Below, piece by piece: positions 51,201 through 59,295 of a stretch of DNA of 64,000 nt. Source of the DNA: Bordetella genomosp. 8 (GTDB taxonomy: Bacteria; Pseudomonadota; Gammaproteobacteria; Burkholderiales; Burkholderiaceae_B); assembly GCF_002119685.1 (NCBI RefSeq), contig NZ_CP021108.1, forward strand, positions 2,852,001 to 2,916,000, in the 5' to 3' direction. Numbering within the stretch: position 1 is the stretch's first letter; the number at the start of each line of letters is the position of its first letter. The position numbers were made by a program, and so were the translations under genes. The notes beneath the pieces are model-generated. The model was not told the origin of the DNA. It worked only from the letters and a program-made list of their open reading frames with translations, and did no database searches.

Positions 51201-52037
51201 CTATCCCCGCCGGGGTGCGCCGTCCACCTGGCGCCGCACTTCGTCGGCCACCGGATGGATGTCCGGCAGGGAGGCGGGCGCCATCAGGCTGTAGCCCAAT
51301 CCCTGGTCGGACCACGCATAGCCTGACACGTCGCCCTGTTTGTGCGCCGACATCGGCGTGTCGCCTTCCACCGCCATGGGGCGAACCATCATGGCGATGC
51401 GCGTGCCGTGGGTGTCGTTGTACAGGAATAGCCCCGCGGGGCCGTGTTCGGTCGCGACGAGCCTGCCGCCCATGAAGCGGTAGCCGGCGGCGCCCAGGTC
51501 GGGCAGGGCGATGCGGCGATCCAGCCGTTGCGATATCCACGCCACCAGCTGGGCGCTGTCGGTGGCGGGCATTTCGACGGGCCGCGTGGGGTCCGCGGCA
51601 TACACCTGGTAGCTGGCGGCGGCCTCACGGGCCAGGGCGGCGATGCCGCCCGCCGCGGCGACGGCCTGCGTGGCCGCCGGCGCGCCGATGCCCGTATCCG
51701 GGCCCGCCATGCCGCCGCGCAGGTTCCAGCCGCCCAGGCCGCCGACGCCCAGCGCCAGCACGATGGACGCGGCGATGCGCCAGGGGATGCGGCGGCGCTG
51801 CCGGTGCGCTTCCACCATGCGCGCCAGGTCAAGTTCCGGCGGGATGGGTTCCTCCATCACGGGCGCCAGCTCGTCCCGCAGGCGGCGGCGCAGTTCGGCG
51901 TGCCGGCGCATGCGGTCGGCGACCTCGGGGTGGCCGGCCAGGTAGGCCTCGACCTGGGCGCGGCGGGCGCCATGCAGCACGCCGTCCACATGGGCGTGCA
52001 GGTCTTCTTCGCGAATGGGCGATTCGTCCCGGTTCAT
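51201..52037 (-). CDS. Anti-sigma factor, membrane-anchored
   Basis: A 278-residue protein. The N-terminal about 75 residues are cytoplasmic (IREEDLHAHVDGVLHGARRAQ, HPEVADRMRRHAELRRRLRDEL), of the type that clamps ECF sigma factors, but without a zinc-finger HxxxCxxC. A membrane helix follows (ASIVLALGVGGLGGW, about 91-105). The rest is periplasmic, with a LVAWISQRLDRRIALPDL segment like those of RsiW/FecR-type sensors. Its ATG overlaps the sigma-factor stop by 4 bases. It should hold the sigma factor inactive until an envelope signal arrives. Confidence 0.85.
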   Translation of the reverse strand: MNRDESPIREEDLHAHVDGVLHGARRAQVEAYLAGHPEVADRMRRHAELRRRLRDELAPVMEEPIPPELDLARMVEAHRQRRRIPWRIAASIVLALGVGGLGGWNLRGGMAGPDTGIGAPAATQAVAAAGGIAALAREAAASYQVYAADPTRPVEMPATDSAQLVAWISQRLDRRIALPDLGAAGYRFMGGRLVATEHGPAGLFLYNDTHGTRIAMMVRPMAVEGDTPMSAHKQGDVSGYAWSDQGLGYSLMAPASLPDIHPVADEVRRQVDGAPRRG

Positions 52038-52600
52038 TTCACTCTCCGCAGCAGCGGGCGCCGGCGGTCGCGCGCGTCGTCTTCATTGTCCAGGCCATTT
52101 CGCGCGCCGACGCCGTCGGCCACGCGCATGATGCGCAGCAGTTTCTCGCGCGCCCGCGCCAGCCGCGATGTGACCGTACCAGTCGGGATGTCCAGCACCC
52201 GGGCCGCTTCTTCATATGACATGTCTTCCACCGACACCAGCAGCAACACGCTGCGCTGTTCGTCCGGCAACTGTTCCAGCGCGCGCACGACGTCCTTGTA
52301 ATGCAGGGCATCGTCCTGCGCGGGACGCACGGCCAGCATGGCTTCGTCCACGTCGTGCAGCGGCACATCGGCCGCGCGCGGACGGACCCGCCGCAGATGA
52401 TCCATCGCCATGTTGTGCAGGATGGCGAACACCCATTTCCGGGTGTCGCCGTCCTCGCGCCGCTGGTGCCAGCGCGCGATGACGCGTTCCAGGCAGTCCT
52501 GCACCACGTCGTCGGCGAGCGCCGGATCGTGCAGCAGGGCCCTGGCGTAGCGGCGCAGCGAAGGTATGAGCGGCTCGACGAGCCGCATCATATCGTCCAA
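52034..52600 (-). CDS. ECF-type RNA polymerase sigma factor
   Basis: A sigma-70 family factor of 188 residues. Region 2 reads IPSLRRYARALLHDPALADDVVQDCLERVIARWHQ and RKWVFAILHNMAMDHLRR; region 4 reads EQLPDEQRSVLLLVSVEDMSYEEAARVLDIPTGTVTSRLARARE. I place the start at TTG 52600 because GAGGAG lies six bases upstream of it; ATG 52591 and 52588 have no ribosome site at a usable distance. It is coupled to a membrane anti-sigma factor. A DUF305 gene lies upstream on the same strand and may be a target. Confidence 0.9.
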   Translation of the reverse strand: MDDMMRLVEPLIPSLRRYARALLHDPALADDVVQDCLERVIARWHQRREDGDTRKWVFAILHNMAMDHLRRVRPRAADVPLHDVDEAMLAVRPAQDDALHYKDVVRALEQLPDEQRSVLLLVSVEDMSYEEAARVLDIPTGTVTSRLARAREKLLRIMRVADGVGARNGLDNEDDARDRRRPLLRRVK

Positions 52601-52718
52601 CTTCGACTCCTCGTCGTGTCGAGCATTCGGGCACGGGAACGGCGTGACCCGGCCCTGGACCGTTTCATGACCGTTGACGATAGCCGATCCGGCGGGGCGT
52701 GCCGCCCGGCCAGGCACG

Positions 52719-53132
52719 TCATTGCCCGGGCGCCGCGGTGGTCCCCGCGCCGCGCGGCTGGGTCGGCGACGGCACGGAGGGCGGCAGCGGCTGGCCCAGC
52801 GCCAGGCGCATCGCGGCAATCTCCTGCTGCTGGTCGACGATGATTTCCTGGGCGATGCGCCGCAGCTGCTCGTTGCGGCCGTGGCGCAGTTCCGCCTGCG
52901 CCATCTCGATGGCTCCCTGGTGGTGCGGGATCATCATGGCGACGAAATCCTGGTCGACGTCGCCGCTGGGATTCGCTTCCATGCCGGCCATCATGCGGTC
53001 CATGGCGGCATTGTTTTCGGCCAGGAAGGCGGCTTCATCGCCGCCGGCGGCGCTGGCGGCGCCCCCCAGCGCCAGGCCAGCCGCCAGGGCCAGGGCGGCC
53101 ATGCGGCGGTTGCGGGCTATGCGTAAGGTCAT
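52719..53132 (-). CDS. DUF305 family exported protein
   Basis: A 137-residue secreted protein. The signal peptide (MRRNR-type start then LALAAGLALGGAASA) precedes a four-helix-like domain with the DUF305 features FLAENNAAMDRMMAGM, DFVAMMIPHHQGAIEMAQAEL and AQEIIVDQQQEIAAMR. The His and Met residues suggest metal binding; family members are often linked to copper. A Pro/Ala tail follows. GAGGAC precedes the ATG. It is 118 bases upstream of the sigma/anti-sigma pair. Confidence 0.88.
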   Translation of the reverse strand: MTLRIARNRRMAALALAAGLALGGAASAAGGDEAAFLAENNAAMDRMMAGMEANPSGDVDQDFVAMMIPHHQGAIEMAQAELRHGRNEQLRRIAQEIIVDQQQEIAAMRLALGQPLPPSVPSPTQPRGAGTTAAPGQ

Positions 53133-53447
53133 CGCGTCCTCGTATCGAAAGTATGGGTCGATACGGGGGTAGACGGATGGCGGGGCGGAATCCTTCCATA
53201 GCCGGCGTTTTTTTGTATCAGGGGCCCGCAGAGCCCGCCGGAATCGCCGCTGGCGTTATCGGGGACGCCACGGGAGTTATCGGGGACGCTACCCGTGTCG
53301 GCGGCGATCGGCCGGTTTCGGGGGGTTTTAGGTCGTTTTTGCGGCCGTTGAGTCCGGGGCGGGCTTACTAGAATTCCCCTGTCTCGCCCCTCGCGCGGGA
53401 CCCTGGCCGGCCGGATGCCCGGGCCGGCTGCCTTCATGGGCCCCACA
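53133..53447. other. 315-base divergent intergenic region
   Basis: It separates the DUF305 gene (minus) from the MotA-like gene (plus). No small gene is convincing. It carries a 14-bp direct repeat (53255-53289), a run of GTTTCGGGGGG with TTTTAGG near 53325, and no clear sigma-70 promoter. The starts of both neighbouring genes have weak upstream signals. Confidence 0.6.
53255..53289. repeat. 14-bp direct repeat, 21-bp spacing
   Basis: GTTATCGGGGACGC occurs exactly at 53255-53268 and 53276-53289. The 21-base distance is two helical turns, so both copies face the same side of the DNA, as for an activator or repressor pair. They lie about 160 bases before the MotA-like gene and 120 bases before the DUF305 gene. 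Confidence 0.65.
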
Positions 53448-54407
53448 ATGAATGCTTCAACCCTGATCGGTATCGCGGTCGCCGTCGTGACCCTGGCGGC
53501 CGCCATATTCACGTCGTCGCCCGACGCGATCGCCTTCGTCAACCTGCCCGGCCTGGGCATCGTGCTGGGCGGCACGGCCGCCGCGCTGTTCATCGGCTAT
53601 CCGATGACGGAAGTGCGCCGGATCGCCCCGTTGCTGCGGCTGGTGTTCCGCAATGAAAAGCTGGACATGCAGCGGGACATCGATGAACTGGTCGCCCTGG
53701 CGCACAGCTGGGCCAGTTCGGACGTCCACAACGTCGAACGCGAACTGCAGAAGGTCACCAATCCCTTCCTGCGCACCGGCGTGCAACTGATCATCGACAA
53801 CACGCCCGAAGAGCAGATCATCGAACTCCTGCAGTGGCGCATCGCCCGCATGCGCGCGCGCGAGCAGGCCGAAGCGCAGATGTTCCGCACCATGGCAAGC
53901 TTCGCGCCGGCCTTCGGCATGCTGGCTACCCTGATCGGCCTGGTCAACCTGATGACGGTGCTGGGCTCGCAAGGGATGGACGTCATCGGCAAGCAGATGG
54001 GCATCGCCCTGATCGCGACCTTCTACGGCATCCTGCTGGCCAACCTGATCTGCAAGCCCATCGCCATCAAGCTGGAGCGACGCACCGAACAGCGGCTGGT
54101 GCTGATGAACATGATCCTGCAGGGCATATCCATGATGTCCGAACGGCGCGGCCCGGCGGTGGTGCGCGAAACCCTCAATTCCTTCATGCAGAACCTGGAG
54201 GACGAGATCCGCGAACAGCCGCCCAGGAAGAAAACCCCGCCCAAGGCCACCGCAACCGCCGCCAGCGGCGCCGGTGCCGCAACCGCCGCGGGCAGCAGTC
54301 GCGGGGCGACGCGCCAGGCGCCGGCGCGCACCGCGCCGACCATGGGTGGTACTCCCATGGTGGATGCCGCTACGCTGCGCAGCCGTGCAGGCTCGCAACG
54401 GCCATGA
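53448..54407 (+). CDS. MotA/PomA-like proton-channel subunit
   Basis: A 319-residue inner-membrane protein with four helices, of which helices 3 and 4 read FAPAFGMLATLIGLVNL and IGIALIATFYGILLANLICKP. The Pro-containing PAFGM is the equivalent of the conserved MotA/PomA residue beside the ion path. The cytoplasmic loop holds RMRAREQAEAQMFRTM. The C-terminal about 80 residues are Ala/Lys/Thr-rich and disordered. ATG 53448 is preferred to frames starting at 53415. It overlaps its MotB-like partner by 4 bases. No flagellar genes are near, so it is an auxiliary stator or a non-flagellar MotAB-type motor. Confidence 0.88.
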   Translation: MNASTLIGIAVAVVTLAAAIFTSSPDAIAFVNLPGLGIVLGGTAAALFIGYPMTEVRRIAPLLRLVFRNEKLDMQRDIDELVALAHSWASSDVHNVERELQKVTNPFLRTGVQLIIDNTPEEQIIELLQWRIARMRAREQAEAQMFRTMASFAPAFGMLATLIGLVNLMTVLGSQGMDVIGKQMGIALIATFYGILLANLICKPIAIKLERRTEQRLVLMNMILQGISMMSERRGPAVVRETLNSFMQNLEDEIREQPPRKKTPPKATATAASGAGAATAAGSSRGATRQAPARTAPTMGGTPMVDAATLRSRAGSQRP

Positions 54408-55282
54408 GCTCGAATCCGTCCCGCGCGTCGTGGATAGACATCGCCATACGGCGCAAGGCTGAAGAAGAAGAACGCCAGCGTCGCGAGCGCACCAAGACCG
54501 TACGGCGCAACCGCTACGAGCGCTGGCACGTGCCGGAGACCCTGGATCGGGAACCCGACAACTGGCTGATGACCTATCTCGACCTGATCACGCTGCTGCT
54601 GGCGCTGTTCGTGGTGATGCTCGCCTTGACGCGCATCGGCCCAGGCCCGGGCGCCAAGCCGCCGCAGGTCGCCGCCGGCGTCAGCCTGGCCAAGCTGCCG
54701 CCCGGTCCCGTCGAGCCTTGGGCGGCGGACCTGCCGCGGATACCGGAAGCGTGGTCCCGGCTGCCTGACCCGCCGCCCGAACCGGTGGCCACCGCGCCGG
54801 CCGAGCCGCTGGAGCCGCCCGCCCCCCCGATCAAGATGCCGACCGCCGCGGAACTGGGCCTGGCCGACCTGGGTAAATCGGTGGACGTGCGGATCAACCG
54901 CCAGACGGTCAGCTTTCGCATCAGCAACGAACTGCTGTTCACCTCGGGACAGGCGACGTTGAGCAAGGAAGGCGGGCCGCTGATCAAGAAACTGGCCGAT
55001 GTGATCAATCGCAGCAAGTACCCGGTGTCGGTGGAAGGCCATAGCGACAATGTGCCCATCCTGACGCGGCAGTTTGCGTCGAACTGGGACCTGTCGACCA
55101 GCCGCGCGACGTCGGTGCTGCGCGAACTGGTGCACGATGGCGTCGATGGGCAGCGCCTGCGCGCCGTGGGCTACGCCGATACCAAGCCGCTGGAAAGCAA
55201 TGACACGCAGGCAGGCCGCGCCGCCAACCGGCGGGTGGAGCTGATCATGCGCATCATGCCGGACAAGAACGCGCCGGATTGA
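54404..55282 (+). CDS. MotB-like OmpA-domain protein
   Basis: A 292-residue partner of the MotA-like protein. A charged cytoplasmic N-terminus (about 1-52) leads into one helix WLMTYLDLITLLLALFVVMLAL with Asp60, the probable proton-binding residue. A Pro-rich plug or linker (75-140) follows, then an OmpA domain (about 155-290) with LFTSGQATLSKEG, VEGHSDNVPI, NWDLSTSRATSVL and AANRRVEL. It anchors the stator to peptidoglycan. The ATG overlaps the upstream stop. Confidence 0.9.
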   Translation: MSSNPSRASWIDIAIRRKAEEEERQRRERTKTVRRNRYERWHVPETLDREPDNWLMTYLDLITLLLALFVVMLALTRIGPGPGAKPPQVAAGVSLAKLPPGPVEPWAADLPRIPEAWSRLPDPPPEPVATAPAEPLEPPAPPIKMPTAAELGLADLGKSVDVRINRQTVSFRISNELLFTSGQATLSKEGGPLIKKLADVINRSKYPVSVEGHSDNVPILTRQFASNWDLSTSRATSVLRELVHDGVDGQRLRAVGYADTKPLESNDTQAGRAANRRVELIMRIMPDKNAPD

Positions 55283-55286
55283 GCGC

Positions 55287-55982
55287 TCAGACGCGGCCGC
55301 AGGCCAGGTTGGCGGGCACCGCGATATCCATCAGCTGGGGACGGGGCAGGTTCAGCCCGTTCATGATGGCCACGTATTCCGCTTCGGTCTTGCCGGCCAG
55401 TCGCGGGTTGTGATGCTTTTCCTCGCCTATCGTCGACGCCGTGCAGCCGCGGTAGTCGTGGGCGGGGTAGACGATGGTGTCGTCGGGCAGCCGGAACAGC
55501 CTGTTGACGATGGAATCCCACGAACGTCGCGGGTCGCCGCCCTGGAAGTCGGTGCGCCCCGTGCCGCGTATCAGCAGGACGTCCCCGGTGAAGACCGCCA
55601 TCGGCCGGGCGGGATTCAGCACGAAGCTGAAGGATTCCTCGGTATGGCCGGGCGTATAGATGCCTTGCAGCTCGATGTCGCCGACCCGAAGGATTTCACC
55701 ATCCACCACGCGCCGCGCCACGCAGTCGGCCTTGGTGTATTCGCCCATCACCGTGGCACAGCCCGTCGCGTCGGATAGATCCGCGAGCGCCGTGATGTGG
55801 TCGGCATGCGTATGCGTGTCGATGGCATGCAGCAAACGCACGTCGAGCTGGCGCAGCAGGCTTGCGTAGTCCGGCAGGCGCTCCTTGACCGGATCGATGA
55901 TCAGCGCCTCGCCACCCGTGCCGGTGGCGATCAGGTAGGTATAGGTGGACGAAGCGGCGTCGAAGAATTGGCGCAGGAGCAT
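55287..55982 (-). CDS. MBL-fold hydrolase, persulfide dioxygenase-like (ETHE1/Blh type)
   Basis: A 231-residue enzyme with the metallo-beta-lactamase motif THTHADH, then YTPGHTEESFSF, FTGDVLLIRGTGRTDF and YPAHDYRG. The iron ligands and the RTDFQGG segment are typical of ETHE1, which oxidises glutathione persulfide to sulfite. GGAGG precedes the ATG. It is alone on its strand; direct repeats in an AT-rich sequence lie just upstream. Glyoxalase II is a less likely alternative. Confidence 0.88.
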   Translation of the reverse strand: MLLRQFFDAASSTYTYLIATGTGGEALIIDPVKERLPDYASLLRQLDVRLLHAIDTHTHADHITALADLSDATGCATVMGEYTKADCVARRVVDGEILRVGDIELQGIYTPGHTEESFSFVLNPARPMAVFTGDVLLIRGTGRTDFQGGDPRRSWDSIVNRLFRLPDDTIVYPAHDYRGCTASTIGEEKHHNPRLAGKTEAEYVAIMNGLNLPRPQLMDIAVPANLACGRV

Positions 55983-56011
55983 GGCGGGCCTCCGGAGAAT
56001 GAATATTGGCT

Positions 56012-56040
56012 AATTTCTATTGGAAATAAGCAAATTTCTA
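56012..56040. promoter_or_regulatory. Direct repeats upstream of the persulfide-dioxygenase-like gene
   Basis: AATTTCTA occurs at 56012-56019 and 56033-56040, 21 bases apart, within an AT-rich stretch starting 30 bases before the start codon of the MBL gene. Between them lies the inverted repeat ATTTC-TATTG-GAAAT. This is a likely regulator site, for instance for an ArsR-type sulfide sensor, though none is encoded nearby. Confidence 0.45.
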
Positions 56041-56213
56041 AAAATTATAAGCCCGGCGCGAGGGGCATCGTCAATGCCCCCGATGCCCGGCGCTCTCATG
56101 CCCCCATGCCCCATGGCGCGATACTCCCATGCGGCAGGTCTTTTATCATCTGGTCCGGCACGCACCGCCGCGGTTCGACATGCGGCGGCCTCGATCACAC
56201 AGGATTTCACCCT

Positions 56214-57023
56214 ATGACCCAGCCTGATACCCGTATCGTCCAGGCCGGCGGCGCCGGCTTCGCCATCGTGGAAGACGGTCCGCCCGATGCGCCGTGCGTG
56301 CTGTTCAGCCATTCCATCATGACCACGCATGCGATGTGGCAAGGACAGTTCGGCCTGCTGCGCCAGGCCGGCTATCGCATCATCGCCTACGATGCGCGCG
56401 GGCATGGCGCCAGTACGGTGACCCCGGCGCCATACACCATGCGCCAGTTGGGCGACGACGTGATCGCGCTGATGGACGCGATGGAGATCGATGCGGTGCA
56501 CCTGGTCGGGCTGTCGCTGGGCGGCATGATCGCCTTCGACCTTGCCGTGCGCCATCCGCGACGACTGTCCAGCGCCGTCATCTGCGACGCGCGCGCCGAC
56601 TCGCCGCCGTCGTTCGCCGGCCCCTGGGACGAACGTATCGCGCTGGCGCGCGCGGAAGGCATGCAGTCGCTGGCGTCGTCCACCATCGCGCGATGGTTCG
56701 GGGCAGCGGGGCGGGAAACGGACGCGGTGCGCGTCGTGCATCGCTTGATCTGCGATACGCCGGTGGAAGGCTTTGCGGGTACCGCGGCCGCATTGAAGGA
56801 TTTCGATTTTCGCGATGGCCTGGACGGCGTCGATCTGCCGGTGACCTTGATCTGCGGCGAGGACGATGGCGTGCTGCCGGCGGAGATGGCCAGCCTCGCG
56901 CGGCGCATTCCGCGATCCGTGCTGGAGATGATTCCCAGCGCGGGCCATCTGCCCAATATCGAAAACCGCGCCGCCTTCGATGCCGCCCTGATGCGCCACT
57001 TCGCCCGCGTCGCGGGCAGGTGA
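56214..57023 (+). CDS. pcaD: Alpha/beta hydrolase, 3-oxoadipate enol-lactonase-like
   Basis: A 269-residue hydrolase without signal peptide. The nucleophile elbow is GLSLGGM (Ser101), the oxyanion HS-IMTTHAMW is close to the FSNSLGT region of PcaD, and the final His lies in SAGHLPNIENRAAF. AGGA lies nine bases before the ATG. In PcaD this fold opens 3-oxoadipate enol-lactone in the beta-ketoadipate pathway. No other pca gene is near, so the specific substrate is tentative. Confidence 0.75.
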   Translation: MTQPDTRIVQAGGAGFAIVEDGPPDAPCVLFSHSIMTTHAMWQGQFGLLRQAGYRIIAYDARGHGASTVTPAPYTMRQLGDDVIALMDAMEIDAVHLVGLSLGGMIAFDLAVRHPRRLSSAVICDARADSPPSFAGPWDERIALARAEGMQSLASSTIARWFGAAGRETDAVRVVHRLICDTPVEGFAGTAAALKDFDFRDGLDGVDLPVTLICGEDDGVLPAEMASLARRIPRSVLEMIPSAGHLPNIENRAAFDAALMRHFARVAGR

Positions 57024-57113
57024 CCGGACCCGTTTGCCCGCGTTACGGACAGGGGACGGGCAGGCGGGGAAGCAGGGAAACGAGGCGCGGCGGCGTCCCG
57101 TTTCCCATGCCGG

Positions 57114-58031
57114 TCACAACACCGAATCGCGCGTGCGGCCGCCGCGCGTGGCGGCATAGCTGGACGAGAACGCGCCGATCAGCATCGAGAGGAAGGCCCA
57201 CAGCGCGAATCCCACCGCGGCCTTGCGTGCCTGGTCGGCCGCCTCGCGGGCCTTCTGTGCCGCCTCGTCGGCCGTCTGCTTCGCGCGGTTCATCGCATCG
57301 TCGATGCGCTTTTCCGCGGTGGGCTGGTCGACGCCGGTCTGCGTGGCGATCACGCGCGCGACGTAGGTCTTGTCTTCCGGCGTGATGGAGCCTCGCGCGA
57401 TGCTCACGGCCACGATGCGGCCGACTTCGGCCTTCGCGGCGTCACCCTGCGACGCATCGGGGCGATCGGAACGGAACAGGCTATCGACGAAGTACTGCAT
57501 CGACTGGCCCTGCATGCCGCCCGCGCCGCTGCCGTTGCCCCCCGCCGAGGCCGCCGTCGATACCGCGGCAGCGCCGACGCCGGACACCGCGCCCGCGCCG
57601 ACCTTGGCCGCGCCGCTTACCGCCGACGATATGCCGGATCCCAGCAGGAAGGCGCTGACCACCGCCGCGACCGCCCACACCAGGAAGCCGTGCGCGGTAT
57701 CGCGGAAATAGACCTCATCGGTATGGACGTCGACCCACTTGGTGCGCATGCGGCCGGCAATATAGCCGCCCAGCCCGGCCGAGATGATCTGGATGATGAC
57801 GAGCCATATGATGACGCCGATGCCCAGTGTCTTGGCGGAAGCGCCTTCGCCGCCCCAGGGCGACATGGACGCGAAGCCGAAGCCGGCGCCGGCCAGCAGC
57901 AGCATCAGGTAGGTGGCGGCCGTGACGAACGCGCCCGCCAGGACCGCGCCCCACGATACTGCCGAGCCATATGACTCGCGCTTGCCCAGGGATGCCGGCG
58001 TTACACCGGTATGAAGATTGGTGCCTTCCAT
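57114..58031 (-). CDS. Membrane protein with long polar middle region, unknown function
   Basis: A 305-residue protein. Four membrane helices flank a long middle: SWGAVLAGAFVTAATYLMLLLAG, LGIGVIIWLVIIQIISAGLGGYIAG, FLVWAVAAVVSAFLLG near residue 120, and a final VGFALWAFLSMLIGAFSSSYAA. Between them is a Gly/Ala/Ser-rich stretch and a Lys/Ala-rich helix (DDAMNRAKQTADEAAQKARE) resembling late-embryogenesis-type repeats. Similar proteins in proteobacteria are annotated only as 'hypothetical' or 'PhnA-like'. GAGG precedes the ATG. It is preceded by a 9-bp tandem repeat tract. Confidence 0.65.
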   Translation of the reverse strand: MEGTNLHTGVTPASLGKRESYGSAVSWGAVLAGAFVTAATYLMLLLAGAGFGFASMSPWGGEGASAKTLGIGVIIWLVIIQIISAGLGGYIAGRMRTKWVDVHTDEVYFRDTAHGFLVWAVAAVVSAFLLGSGISSAVSGAAKVGAGAVSGVGAAAVSTAASAGGNGSGAGGMQGQSMQYFVDSLFRSDRPDASQGDAAKAEVGRIVAVSIARGSITPEDKTYVARVIATQTGVDQPTAEKRIDDAMNRAKQTADEAAQKAREAADQARKAAVGFALWAFLSMLIGAFSSSYAATRGGRTRDSVL

Positions 58032-58132
58032 GGTGAACCTCGCTCGCAACGTTGAAAAACGCGCCGCGATGAGCAATCGGCATACCCGCGGTCATGGATG
58101 AGGTGGGCCGGGACGACATCGACGGCGCGCAG

Positions 58133-58191
58133 GGCACGAATGGTACGAAGGGTACGAAGGGCACAAAGGGAAGGGCACGAACGGCACGGCG
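58133..58191. repeat. Degenerate 9-bp tandem repeats
   Basis: Units of the form GG(C/T)ACGAAG start at 58133, 58142, 58151, 58160, 58174 and 58183; a 5-base GGAAG interrupts after the fourth. Two units are identical. The tract lies between the start of the membrane-protein gene and the end of a Bug gene, about 12 bases from the latter's stop. Phase-variable length is possible. Confidence 0.7.
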
Positions 58192-58203
58192 GCCGGCCGA
58201 ACC

Positions 58204-59205
58204 TTAATCCACCTGCGCGCCGGACTGCTTGACCAGGGTCGACCATTTCGCGAGTTCGTCGCGGCCGAAGGCGTCCAGCCCCGAGGCCGGGATGTTGCCT
58301 TGTTCGACGCCCTGGCCCTGCAGCTTGGCGGCCACGCCGGGGTCGGCCAGTACGCCGGCGGTCGCGTCGCGCAGTTTCTGCAGCACCGCCGGGGGCGTGG
58401 CGGCCGGGGCATAGACCATGAACCATGCCACCAGGTTGAAATCGCTGCCGGTTTGCTCGGCGATGGTGGGAACATCAGGCGCGGCGGCGCTGCGTTGCGC
58501 GCCGGACGTGCCCAGCGCGCGCAGCTTGCCGGCCTTGATCTGCGGCAGCACGGCGATCGGATGGTAGAACATGAATTGCACCTGGCCCGACATCACGTCG
58601 GTCAAGGCCTGGCTGCCTTCCTTGTAGGGCACGTGCACCATGGTGCCGCCCAGGCGCGATTTCAGCAATTCGCCCGCCAGATGGCCTGACGTGCCGGTGC
58701 CCGCCGATGCGAAGCTGATGCCGGCGGGCTGCGCCGCGGCCGTGGCCAAGTCCTTCAGCGATCTATAGGGCGATGACGCGCTGACCACCAGCAGGGTCGG
58801 CGTCGATCCCGGCATGGCGATGGGCGCGAAATCGCGGATCGGGTCGTAGCCCAGGCGGTGGTACAGCGCCTTGTTGATGGCGTGCGTGCCCACGGTGCCC
58901 ATCACCAGCGTGTATCCGTCGGGCGCGGCTCGCGCGACGAATTCGGTGCCGATGGAGCCGCCGGCGCCCGCGCGGTTCTCGACGATGACCGGCTGGCCCA
59001 GCGATTTCGACATGGCGTCGCTGATGATGCGCGCGACACTGTCGGTGGTGGTGCCCGCGCCAAAGGGAACGATCATCTTGATCGGATGATCCGGGTAGTC
59101 GGCCGCCTGGGCGCGTGGCGGCATGGACAGCAGCAGGGCGCCCATTGCCAGCGCCAGCGCCGCGAAGGCGCGCCGGCCGGCGGGATGTACCGATGCTTTC
59201 TTCAT
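58204..59205 (-). CDS. Bug-family tripartite tricarboxylate receptor
   Basis: A 333-residue exported receptor with an N-terminal signal (FAALALAMGALLLSMPPRAQA). Landmarks are MIVPFGAGTTTDSVARIIS, VENRAGAGGSIGTEFVARAAPDGYTL and FASAGTGTSGHLAGELLK. GGAGAC precedes ATG 59205. It is the third gene of an operon with a CaiB-type CoA-transferase and a citryl-CoA-lyase-like enzyme, which suggests a citrate-like or citramalate-like ligand. Confidence 0.92.
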   Translation of the reverse strand: MKKASVHPAGRRAFAALALAMGALLLSMPPRAQAADYPDHPIKMIVPFGAGTTTDSVARIISDAMSKSLGQPVIVENRAGAGGSIGTEFVARAAPDGYTLVMGTVGTHAINKALYHRLGYDPIRDFAPIAMPGSTPTLLVVSASSPYRSLKDLATAAAQPAGISFASAGTGTSGHLAGELLKSRLGGTMVHVPYKEGSQALTDVMSGQVQFMFYHPIAVLPQIKAGKLRALGTSGAQRSAAAPDVPTIAEQTGSDFNLVAWFMVYAPAATPPAVLQKLRDATAGVLADPGVAAKLQGQGVEQGNIPASGLDAFGRDELAKWSTLVKQSGAQVD

Positions 59206-59295
59206 GCTTGTCTCCGTTCTTGTGGTTGTTGGTTTGGTCGTTCCTGCGAACGTGCTCGATCGCATTTGATTGCGTCGATCGCCGCCGTAATGCGT

